A stretch of DNA of 5,076 nucleotides from Chloroflexota bacterium (GTDB taxonomy: Bacteria > Chloroflexota > Dehalococcoidia > UBA3495). Of the stretch, positions 1-5,075 are shown piece after piece (the stretch's first letter is position 1; the number at the start of each line of letters is the position of its first letter). Location: NCBI GenBank assembly GCA_022571575.1, contig JACZXN010000165.1, forward strand, positions 1-5,076. Reading direction: 5' to 3'. The notes below the pieces were generated by a model that was not told where the DNA came from, did no database searches, and worked only from the letters and a program-made list of their open reading frames with translations. The position numbers and the translations under genes are program-made.

Positions 1-1
1 G

Positions 2-775
2 ATGATATGGCCGGCCGGGGTGGCGGTGGACAGCCAGGAAAAGGTCTACGTTACCGACGAATGGCTGAACCGGATCTCCGTCTTCGATGGCGACGGAAAT
101 TTCTTGAAGTGCTGGGGGGATTCCGGGAATGGCGATGGCGAGTTGGACGGCCCTTCGGGCATCGTTATCGACCCCCAAGACGACATCTACATCTCGGACA
201 CCCGCAACCACCGGGTCCAAAAATTCACCAAGGACGGAACTCCCTTGGCCGCATGGGGCGGGTACGGCAGTGGCGAAGGCCAACTCGATTCTCCATGGGG
301 CATCGCGGCCGATTCCCATGGGTACATCTACGTGGCCGACCACAACAACCACCGGGTGCAGAAATTCACTCCGGCAGGCGAATTCGTTGCGTCATTCGGC
401 AGCGCCGGCACGGGCCGAGGCGAGCTGGGCCGGCCGTCCGGGGTGGCGGTGGACTCCGACGGAGACGTTTATGTTTGCGATTGGTCCAATGACCGGGTCC
501 AGGTGTTCGGGCCGGACGGACGGTTCGTCACCACCCTGCAGGGAGATGCCCGCGAACTTTCCCACTGGGCCAAGATGACGGTCGCCGCCAACCCCGACGC
601 AGTTAGACGCCGCCGCGAGGTCAAAGACCCCCAGGTTGAATGGCGGTTCTCTCTGCCCTCCGACCTGGTCTTCGATACGGTCCGTCAGCGCCTGGTCGTC
701 GTGGACACCCAACGCATGCGATTACAGATCTATAACAAGCTGAAGGACTACACGGCGCCCTCCCGTACGATTTAA
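2..775 (+). CDS. NHL-repeat beta-propeller protein, 5' partial (paralogue of the next gene)
   Basis: The visible part (257 codons) is built of NHL repeats, which form blades of a beta-propeller used mostly for protein or ligand binding. Five blades are visible, at about residues 2-30, 48-79, 95-126, 142-173 and 212-247, with signatures such as GxxVDxxxxVYVTDEWxxRI and DxxNHRVQKF. The ATG at position 2 is not the true start: its residues MIWPAGVAVD align with FIWPVGIALD at residues 85-94 of the complete downstream paralogue. About 84 residues, including blade 1, therefore lie left of the window. Blades 4 and 5 here (blades 5 and 6 of the full protein) are separated by a charged linker of about 35 residues containing NPDAVRRRR, which the paralogue shares. 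TAA at 773-775 ends the gene. No catalytic residues are recognised, so its biochemical role is unknown. The coding assignment is very secure; function and N-terminus (possible signal peptide) cannot be judged. Confidence 0.93.
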   Translation: MIWPAGVAVDSQEKVYVTDEWLNRISVFDGDGNFLKCWGDSGNGDGELDGPSGIVIDPQDDIYISDTRNHRVQKFTKDGTPLAAWGGYGSGEGQLDSPWGIAADSHGYIYVADHNNHRVQKFTPAGEFVASFGSAGTGRGELGRPSGVAVDSDGDVYVCDWSNDRVQVFGPDGRFVTTLQGDARELSHWAKMTVAANPDAVRRRREVKDPQVEWRFSLPSDLVFDTVRQRLVVVDTQRMRLQIYNKLKDYTAPSRTI

Positions 776-826
776 ATCTTTGCGTTTAAATCATTCCGCA
801 GCCTGAATCCCGTGGGTCCAAGGGAA

Positions 827-832
827 AAGGAG
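827..832 (+). promoter_or_regulatory. Ribosome binding site AAGGAG of the second NHL gene
   Basis: AAGGAG lies 6 nt before ATG 839, a textbook Shine-Dalgarno position. It decides the start: the in-frame GTG at 812 lies upstream of this site, has no such sequence before it, and would add nine residues (MGPREKESP) that look like translated leader. Confidence 0.85.
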
Positions 833-838
833 TCTCCA

Positions 839-1930
839 ATGGCCAGTGTGTTTCTAGGGATAAATGACCGCACCTTCACCTACGAATCCACCGCGGCCCG
901 CGCCGAGCACGTCGGGGCCGGGGTGCGCTATCCCATCGACTTCGCCCTGACATCGGACGACGTCGCCTATATCGTGAACCGGGGCCGCGAAGACCGGCCC
1001 GACGGCACCCGGCTGACCGTGATCAGCCTGGGCGAGAAGGGCGAGGAATACATCACCGAGTTCGGCTCCTACGGCGAAGGCGATGGCCAATTCATCTGGC
1101 CCGTCGGCATCGCCTTGGACCAAGACACCAACGTCTACGTCACCGACGAGTGGCGGCACCGGATCACCAAGTTCAACAAAGACGGCGAGTACGTCTCCCA
1201 CTGGGGGACCCACGGCTCCGCGGACGGAGAGCTAAACCGGCCCGCCGGCATCGCCATCGGCCGGGACGAAACGGTCTACATCGTGGACAGCCGCAACAAC
1301 CGGGTTCAGAGATTCAGCCTGGACGGCCGGTTCCTGGGGAAGTTCGGCTCCGCCGGCGCGGCCAACGGAGAGTTCAACCTGCCCTGGGGCATCTGCCTGG
1401 ACCGCCAGGAAAACGTGTTCGTCGCCGACTGGCGCAACGACCGGGTCCAGTCCTTCACCTCCGATGGGAAATGGCTGGCCACCTTTGGCAAACCGGGTGG
1501 AAAACCGGGCGCTGGCGGCAAGCCGGGCACCGGTGGCGACTGCTCCATCATCAAGGAGAAGGGCGGCATCACCCTCTCCAACGTCCCCGTGGGCCAGTTC
1601 AACCGCCCCACGGGCGTCTGCGTCGATCAGGACGGCGACATCTACATCGCCGACTGGCTGAACAACCGGGTGCAGGTGCTGACCCCGGACGGACGGTTCA
1701 TCACCGAATTCACCGGGGACGGCGGCCTCTCCCGCATGGGCATCGCCAAGCTCAGGTCCAACCCCGACATGATCCGGCAGCGCAACGGCATCCGGAACTT
1801 CACCCCCGAGAGGGTGCTCTGGGCCCCCTGCGCGGTGAAGATCGGGCAGAACAACCGGGTGATAATCGCCGACACCACGCGCCACCGGTTCCAGATCTAC
1901 CGCAAGAACACGGAGCCGGTGCTGGTTTAG
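839..1930 (+). CDS. Six-bladed NHL-repeat beta-propeller protein with Gly/Pro loop insertion
   Basis: The 363-aa protein consists almost wholly of NHL repeats. Blades lie at about residues 30-50 (degenerate), 84-115, 132-163, 179-210, 254-285 and 324-355, giving a six-bladed propeller. Typical blade ends are DEWRHRITKF, DSRNNRVQRF, DWRNDRVQSF and DWLNNRVQVL. The N-terminus (MASVFLGINDRTF) has no signal peptide or membrane segment, so a cytoplasmic location is inferred. Compared with the upstream paralogue it has an extra stretch at about residues 217-252 between blades 4 and 5, with three GKPG-like units followed by a Cys-containing segment. The linker before the last blade (about residues 293-323, with NPDMIRQR) is shared by both proteins. 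It follows the upstream paralogue by 63 bp on the same strand, so co-transcription is likely, and a strong terminator follows. NHL propellers usually bind proteins, RNA or small ligands; some are lyases, but I see no catalytic signature. Function unknown. Confidence 0.95.
   Translation: MASVFLGINDRTFTYESTAARAEHVGAGVRYPIDFALTSDDVAYIVNRGREDRPDGTRLTVISLGEKGEEYITEFGSYGEGDGQFIWPVGIALDQDTNVYVTDEWRHRITKFNKDGEYVSHWGTHGSADGELNRPAGIAIGRDETVYIVDSRNNRVQRFSLDGRFLGKFGSAGAANGEFNLPWGICLDRQENVFVADWRNDRVQSFTSDGKWLATFGKPGGKPGAGGKPGTGGDCSIIKEKGGITLSNVPVGQFNRPTGVCVDQDGDIYIADWLNNRVQVLTPDGRFITEFTGDGGLSRMGIAKLRSNPDMIRQRNGIRNFTPERVLWAPCAVKIGQNNRVIIADTTRHRFQIYRKNTEPVLV
1487..1537 (+). repeat. Short tandem repeat encoding GKPG units
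   Basis: Three near-identical 12-bp units of the form GGMAARCCGGGY occur at 1487-1498, 1499-1510 and 1517-1528, the last two separated by GCTGGC, and are followed by a Gly/Thr tail to 1537. They stay in frame and encode GKPG-GKPG-AG-GKPG-TGG in the loop between propeller blades 4 and 5. The paralogue upstream lacks the segment, which suggests expansion by replication slippage. Confidence 0.8.
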
Positions 1931-1961
1931 CCCAGAGATATATAAACAACCCGGAAAACAG

Positions 1962-1992
1962 AAAAGACCGCGCCCAATGGCGCGGCCTTTTT
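1962..1992. terminator. Bidirectional intrinsic terminator between convergent genes
   Basis: A 7-bp GC stem (CCGCGCC at 1968-1974, GGCGCGG at 1979-1985, loop CAAT) extends through one A-C mismatch and a G-C pair into AAAA/TTTT pairs. It is followed by TTTTT (1988-1992) on the + strand and by TCTTTTC on the - strand. It lies 31 bp after the stop of the NHL gene (+) and 27 bp after the stop of the HHE gene (-), so it can end both converging transcripts. Confidence 0.9.
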
Positions 1993-2019
1993 CCTTTCCA
2001 TACTTTGATTACGCGGGGA

Positions 2020-2739
2020 TTACACGGGCTGGGCCACCGCGCCCTTGAAGCGGGCCTCCAGGTCCTTGAGCAGGGCCTGTTCCGCCGGGTCCAGTTCGGA
2101 GTGCACCCAGTCGATGACCCAGCGGGGGTCGTCGGCGGTGTCGTCGATGAGCAGCCGCCGGACGATATATAGCTGCCCGGCTTCGTCCACCTCGTCGCGC
2201 ACCAGGGGGCAGACGAAGGCCTCTTCGTTCTCGAAGTGGTCCAGTTCCAGGATGCGGACACCCAAAAACCGGCTGTGGATGTGCCGGATGGTGCGGGCCG
2301 TCACCTTCTTCTCGCCCAACACTGCCTTCAAGGCGTCTCCCACCTCGCCGGCGCGTTTCTCCAACTCTTTATGCTGTTTCTCTTCCAGGGTGAAGGTAAC
2401 CTCGCGGACGCTCTCTTCCAGTCCCGCGGCTCTGCCCTTAGCAATGAATTCGGCCAACTCACCGGCCTTGCCGGCCAATTCGGCATGCTCGGCCTCGTTG
2501 TCCCGGGCCGGCTGGCTGTTCCGCAGCGGGCCGGTCATCACCTCATCTTCGACGGTGGCGTGGTGCAGGATCTGTTTGACCCAAAAACCGAACTGCTCGT
2601 TCAACTCGGTAATGTCTTCAAAGGTGGACGCCCTGCCGGCCAGGTCCTCGATCCGGTCGGTCACCGCTCGAAAGGCCTTGTGCATCAGCGGCATAACGTC
2701 GATGGGGTCTTCTAGCTTGGTGGTGTTTTCTGCATTCAT
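2020..2739 (-). CDS. Hemerythrin-like HHE-domain protein (complete ligand set)
   Basis: The 239-aa protein is rich in helices with His/Glu motifs of the hemerythrin/HHE fold, a four-helix bundle that binds two iron atoms and serves in O2 or NO sensing, iron handling or nitrosative-stress repair. Likely ligands are H20 (LMHKAFR), H60 and E64 (HHATVE), H123 (EKQHKEL), and H168 and E172 (DHFENEEAFVCPL). This is two H...HxxxE half-sites, the pattern of RIC/YtfE-type proteins; H85 (EAEHAEL) and H153/H155 are additional. There is no N-terminal ScdA domain. After the bundle comes a tail of about 55 residues with DDTADDPRWVIDW, shared with the neighbour. ATG 2739 is supported by AAGGGTGAGG just upstream and by the matching start of the paralogue. 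It lies 33 bp downstream of that paralogue, so the two very probably form an operon. Cytoplasmic (no signal peptide). Substrate and exact role are unknown. Confidence 0.92.
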   Translation of the reverse strand: MNAENTTKLEDPIDVMPLMHKAFRAVTDRIEDLAGRASTFEDITELNEQFGFWVKQILHHATVEDEVMTGPLRNSQPARDNEAEHAELAGKAGELAEFIAKGRAAGLEESVREVTFTLEEKQHKELEKRAGEVGDALKAVLGEKKVTARTIRHIHSRFLGVRILELDHFENEEAFVCPLVRDEVDEAGQLYIVRRLLIDDTADDPRWVIDWVHSELDPAEQALLKDLEARFKGAVAQPV

Positions 2740-2741
2740 TT

Positions 2742-2751
2742 CCTCACCCTT
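2742..2751 (-). promoter_or_regulatory. Ribosome binding site of the distal HHE gene
   Basis: On the - strand AAGGGTGAGG precedes ATG 2739. The AAGGG half sits 7 nt before the start and the GAGG half only 2 nt before it, so the first half is probably the functional one. It lies within the 33-bp gap after the stop of the upstream HHE gene, in which no promoter or terminator is seen. Confidence 0.6.
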
Positions 2752-2772
2752 ATGTCGATTTTTGCGGCGGCC

Positions 2773-3420
2773 TTACGGGGCCACCGGTTGGGCTTGGTTG
2801 ATGCGAGACTCCAGCTCTAACAGCAGGTCGTTCTCTCTGGGGGTAAGGTCTTGGGAGATCCACTCGATCACCCAGCGTGGGTCATCGGCGTCGCGGTCGA
2901 CCAACAGTCCGCCTACGATCTCCAATTGACGCCGTGGGGAGAGGTTTTCCCTGAGCAACGGAATGACCATGGCTTCCTCGGTCTCCAGGTGGTCTTCCTG
3001 GGCCACGCGAAGGGCGATCACCTGGCCGTAGAGATGCTGCTTGGTGCGGGAGATGACGCTGGTGGTCCCAATATCCTCTTCCAGCACGGTCATGACATCT
3101 TGGACGTACTCCAGGAGTTTGGCGTATTCGGAATCTTCTTTCTCCAGGAGGGCCCATTTGACCTGCTCGACCGGGTCATCGGCCGCCGTCCGGCGGGACT
3201 CGTCCACCAACCTGGACATCTCGGCGCCCACCTCTTTCTCGGCGTGGTACATGATGGCGGTGGCCCAGGCGGTGAACGCCAACTTGAAGGGCTGGAGGCT
3301 GCATCCATCCTCAAGGCGCCGGGCCTGCTCCACGGTCCGGTCAGCCTCGCCCCGCAGGGCCTTGTGGATCAGAAACATGGCGTCGATGGGTTGCTCGAGG
3401 TTAGTGATCTCCACGGTCAT
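2773..3420 (-). CDS. Hemerythrin-like HHE-domain protein with altered ligand set
   Basis: The 215-aa protein is a paralogue of the next gene in the operon: it shares the opening pattern LEQPIDAMFLIHKALR, the middle helices and the C-terminal tail with ADDPRWVIEW. Conserved likely iron ligands are H19, H59 and E63 (YHAEKE), and H144 and E148 (DHLETEEAMVIPLL); H129 matches H153 of the paralogue. The position of the paralogue's H123 is Asp (D96, in EKEDSEY), and about 27 residues around the paralogue's H85 are missing. The diiron site may thus be incomplete or use Asp. An upstream in-frame ATG at 3498 would add 26 residues, but ATG 3420 is preferred: GGAGG lies 6 nt upstream, the N-terminus then matches the paralogue, and the best -10 box lies inside the longer version. 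First gene of a probable two-gene operon. Function unknown beyond a probable metal/O2/NO-related role. Confidence 0.9.
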   Translation of the reverse strand: MTVEITNLEQPIDAMFLIHKALRGEADRTVEQARRLEDGCSLQPFKLAFTAWATAIMYHAEKEVGAEMSRLVDESRRTAADDPVEQVKWALLEKEDSEYAKLLEYVQDVMTVLEEDIGTTSVISRTKQHLYGQVIALRVAQEDHLETEEAMVIPLLRENLSPRRQLEIVGGLLVDRDADDPRWVIEWISQDLTPRENDLLLELESRINQAQPVAP

Positions 3421-3426
3421 GCAGGT

Positions 3427-3431
3427 CCTCC
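3427..3431 (-). promoter_or_regulatory. Ribosome binding site GGAGG of the proximal HHE gene
   Basis: On the - strand GGGAGG ends 6 nt before ATG 3420. This strong site fixes the start at 3420 rather than at the in-frame ATG at 3498. Confidence 0.85.
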
Positions 3432-3472
3432 CAATCTGGCTATTCGCCCCGGCATTAATTTCGCGCAAGCCC

Positions 3473-3501
3473 ATTATATCGTGATTGTCAATACTCATCT
3501 A
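3473..3501 (-). promoter_or_regulatory. Candidate promoter of the HHE operon
   Basis: On the - strand a perfect TATAAT box lies at 3473-3478, about 52 bp upstream of ATG 3420, within an AT-rich stretch. At the standard 17-bp distance the -35 position (3496-3501) reads TAGATG, a weak match. A perfect TTGACA is present at 3486-3491 but only 7 bp from the -10 box, too close for a normal sigma-70 pair. The -10 assignment is plausible; the -35 element is uncertain, which may mean activator dependence. Confidence 0.45.
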
Positions 3502-3533
3502 TCGCTATTATTAATATTCATGATGCATATGGT

Positions 3534-3560
3534 ACTGGACGCAGCACAACGCACTCCAGT
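3534..3560. repeat. Inverted repeat ACTGGA-15-TCCAGT upstream of the HHE operon
   Basis: A perfect 6-bp inverted repeat with a 15-nt spacer (arms 3534-3539 and 3555-3560) sits about 56-85 bp upstream of the TATAAT box. The position would suit a regulator binding site; chance occurrence is possible. Confidence 0.3.
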
Positions 3561-3577
3561 GTATTTCGGCCCTGATT

Positions 3578-3589
3578 ATTGGTGCCAAT
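3578..3589. repeat. Inverted repeat ATTGG-TG-CCAAT in the HHE/aroF intergenic region
   Basis: A compact 5-bp dyad with a 2-nt centre lies between the terminator of aroF and the HHE promoter region. It resembles a small operator half-site pair but is short enough to arise by chance. Confidence 0.25.
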
Positions 3590-3623
3590 GGTCACTTTCA
3601 GTCTGGTCCAAAAAGTGGGCAAC

Positions 3624-3652
3624 AAAAAAGGGAGGACTCTCGCCCTCCCTTT
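3624..3652 (-). terminator. Intrinsic terminator of aroF
   Basis: On the - strand AAAGGGAGG (3652-3644) pairs with CCTCCCTTT (3635-3627) around an 8-nt loop, and the arm runs into TTTTTTGTT. It begins 46 bp after the aroF stop. It insulates aroF from the HHE operon, which then needs its own promoter. Confidence 0.88.
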
Positions 3653-3698
3653 AGATTCCGGTTAGACCCCAGTGGTGGTCCGGCGCTTGGGGGTTGGG

Positions 3699-4721
3699 TT
3701 AGCCGGCGGGCACCGGCTGTTTCCTCACCGAAGCAACGGCTTTGACCTGCTCCATCAGCATGTCGAAATTCTCAAAGGTGAGGGACTGGGGGCCGTCGCA
3801 CTTGGCCAGGTCCGGATTGGGATGCACCTCGATCAGCAGACCGTGGGCCCCGGCGGCCACCGACGCCAGAGCGACGGGGGTGACCAGATACCATTTGCCG
3901 GTGCTGTGGCTGGGGTCGGCCAGTATGGGCAGGTGGCTGAGGCGCTTGATCACGGGCACGGCGGCCACGTCCAGAGTGAACCGGGTGAAGGTCTCGAAAC
4001 CGCGGATGCCCCTTTCACAGAGGATCACCTGCTCGTTGCCCCCGTTCATCACGTACTCGGCGGCCAGCAGCCATTCCTCGTAGGAGGCGGACAGACCCCG
4101 CTTGACCATCACCGGCTTCCCGACCAAGCCGACCTCGTCCAGCAGGCTGTAGTTCTGCATGTTCCGCGCGCCGATCTGCAGGATGTCGGCGTACTTGGCC
4201 ACGGTGTCCACGTCGGCCGGGGACATCACCTCGGTGATGATGGGCAGGCCGGTTTCCTCCTTGGCCAGTTGGAGGAGCTTCAGGCCGTCTTCGCCCATTC
4301 CGCGGAAGCTGTAGGGAGAGGTCCTGGGCTTGAACGCGCCGCCCCGCAACACCGTGGCGCCGGCGGCCTTCACCGCCTTGGCGGTGGAGACCATCTGCTC
4401 CTCGTCTTCAACGGAGCAGGGGCCGGCCATGATCACCGGATCGGGTCCGCCGATCACGGCGTCGCCCACCTTGATGATCGTGTCACTGGGATGGAACTCC
4501 CGGCTGGCCAGCTTGTAGGGCTTGGAGATCATCACCACTTCGGCGACGCCGTTCAGCAGTTCAATCTCGTCTTTGAAATCAGGAGGTATGACCCCCATGA
4601 CGCCCAGGACGGTCCGCTCCATTCCCACGTTGATCTGGGCCTTCAGGCCTCGGGCTTCGATGCGCTCTCGGACAACGTGCAAGTCCTCTTCAGAGGTGTC
4701 TCGTGCCATTACGACGATCAT
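3699..4721 (-). CDS. aroF: 3-deoxy-7-phosphoheptulonate (DAHP) synthase, type Ibeta
   Basis: This enzyme condenses phosphoenolpyruvate with erythrose 4-phosphate to DAHP, the first step of the shikimate pathway to aromatic amino acids, in the cytoplasm. The 340-aa protein has an N-terminal ferredoxin-like regulatory domain (about 1-66), the linker KPYKLASREFHP (67-78) and a TIM-barrel catalytic domain. Signatures are GPCSVE (100-105), RGGAFKPRTSPYSF (126-139), QIGARNMQN (182-190), K207/R208, CERG (235-238), DPSHS (269-273) and EVHPNPDLAKCDGPQS. Metal ligands C102, H272, E298 and D309 match the numbering of the Thermotoga maritima enzyme as I recall it. ATG 4721 is chosen over the in-frame GTG at 4733 because AAGGTGAG lies 7 nt upstream, overlaps that GTG, and the protein then begins MIVV like the Thermotoga protein. 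By family knowledge the N-terminal domain mediates feedback inhibition by Tyr/Phe. It has its own terminator and no adjacent aro gene downstream. Confidence 0.97.
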   Translation of the reverse strand: MIVVMARDTSEEDLHVVRERIEARGLKAQINVGMERTVLGVMGVIPPDFKDEIELLNGVAEVVMISKPYKLASREFHPSDTIIKVGDAVIGGPDPVIMAGPCSVEDEEQMVSTAKAVKAAGATVLRGGAFKPRTSPYSFRGMGEDGLKLLQLAKEETGLPIITEVMSPADVDTVAKYADILQIGARNMQNYSLLDEVGLVGKPVMVKRGLSASYEEWLLAAEYVMNGGNEQVILCERGIRGFETFTRFTLDVAAVPVIKRLSHLPILADPSHSTGKWYLVTPVALASVAAGAHGLLIEVHPNPDLAKCDGPQSLTFENFDMLMEQVKAVASVRKQPVPAG

Positions 4722-4728
4722 GTCAGAA

Positions 4729-4736
4729 CTCACCTT
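4729..4736 (-). promoter_or_regulatory. Ribosome binding site AAGGTGAG of aroF
   Basis: On the - strand AAGGTGAG stands 7 nt before ATG 4721 and contains the in-frame GTG 4731-4733. A site that overlaps the GTG cannot serve it, so translation most likely starts at the ATG. Confidence 0.75.
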
Positions 4737-4766
4737 TTAGTACGTGGATTTATCCGTATTCCGTCT

Positions 4767-4796
4767 GGTCTTTGGCCGGGTTTTAATCGGTCTTTG
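4767..4796. repeat. Direct repeat GGTCTTTG in the aroF upstream region
   Basis: Two exact 8-bp copies (4767-4774 and 4789-4796) start 22 bp apart, about two helical turns, 46-75 bp upstream of the aroF ATG. Placed like a tandem operator or activator site. No convincing -10/-35 pair is seen nearby, so the promoter of aroF is not located. Confidence 0.3.
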
Positions 4797-4835
4797 AAAG
4801 GAACTGGAACGGACCTAAAACGAAATACCTAACCC

Positions 4836-4851
4836 CCGCCGGAGCCGGCGG
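4836..4851. repeat. GC-rich palindrome CCGCCGG-AG-CCGGCGG between the right-edge gene and aroF
   Basis: A perfect 7-bp inverted repeat can form a 6-bp GC hairpin with a 4-nt loop. It lies 53 bp after the stop of the right-edge - strand gene and 115 bp before aroF. There is no clean T-run behind it on either strand (the - strand continues GGGTTAGGTATTTCGTTTT), so it is either an imperfect terminator of the upstream gene or a leader structure. A second, mutually exclusive pairing GCCGG/CCGGC (4844-4848 with 4857-4861) is possible. Confidence 0.4.
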
Positions 4852-4904
4852 CTTCACCGGCCGCAGGGCTCACTCACTCTCATCATATGGCTAATCACCG
4901 CGCC

Positions 4905-5075
4905 CTAAGAACGCAGGTCCTTGGCCCCTTTTAGATATATGTATACCAGGTCTTTTGGCTCCTTATCCGTGTTCACTAGTATAAGTATCCTGATACAGCG
5001 GGGCAAGCTACCCGCCACAACCACCTGGGTGATGTCCAGGAGCGGGGCATTGGTCCAGGCCAGTCCGCGGGCGGC
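4905..5075 (-). CDS. C-terminal end of an unrecognised protein, cut by the right edge
   Basis: On the - strand a frame is open from the window edge for 56 codons to a TAG at 4905-4907. It begins AARGLAWTNAPLLDITQVVV and ends VYIYLKGAKDLRS. The first half uses mostly G/C in third positions, as the other genes do, and the residue mix (hydrophobic runs, few Arg/Pro) looks like real protein. The second half is AT-richer. The start lies outside the window. I do not recognise the family. It would be the gene upstream of aroF on the same strand, 183 bp away. A + strand frame from ATG 4939 also stays open to the edge but lacks a ribosome binding site and looks less protein-like. Confidence 0.5.
   Translation of the reverse strand, partial: AARGLAWTNAPLLDITQVVVAGSLPRCIRILILVNTDKEPKDLVYIYLKGAKDLRS

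Noticed and set aside
2..4. ATG at position 2 as the true start of the first NHL gene
   Set aside because: Alignment with the complete paralogue shows it falls at residue 85, in the middle of a blade, so the gene is cut by the window edge.
771..792. TTTAAATC direct repeat spanning the stop of the first NHL gene
   Set aside because: Two 8-bp AT-rich copies 14 bp apart are likely by chance and show no promoter-like spacing to the next gene.
839..1930. Peptidylglycine amidating-lyase or other enzyme role for the NHL proteins
   Set aside because: NHL repeats occur in such lyases, but no metal or catalytic signature could be identified, so only the fold is claimed.
1150..2172. Long + strand frame overlapping the second NHL gene and its terminator
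   Set aside because: Arg/Pro/Gly/His-rich translation typical of an out-of-frame shadow in GC-rich DNA; it runs through a strong terminator and into the antisense of an HHE gene.
3421..3498. 26-residue N-terminal extension of the proximal HHE protein from ATG 3498
   Set aside because: The paralogue has no such extension, GGAGG stands 6 nt before ATG 3420, and the best -10 box lies inside the extension.
2851..3654. + strand open frame opposite the proximal HHE gene
   Set aside because: Antisense to a well supported gene, no ribosome binding site, no known domain, and it crosses the AT-rich promoter region.
3672..4832. Long + strand open frame (386 codons) opposite aroF
   Set aside because: It is the mirror of the aroF coding frame; its translation is rich in His, Gly and Asp without any recognisable domain, while the - strand carries every DAHP synthase motif.
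4734..4904. T-box or similar amino-acid riboswitch upstream of aroF
   Set aside because: No T-box core (GGGTGG..ACC-like) sequence and no terminator with a T-run before the gene were found; only a short GC palindrome is present.
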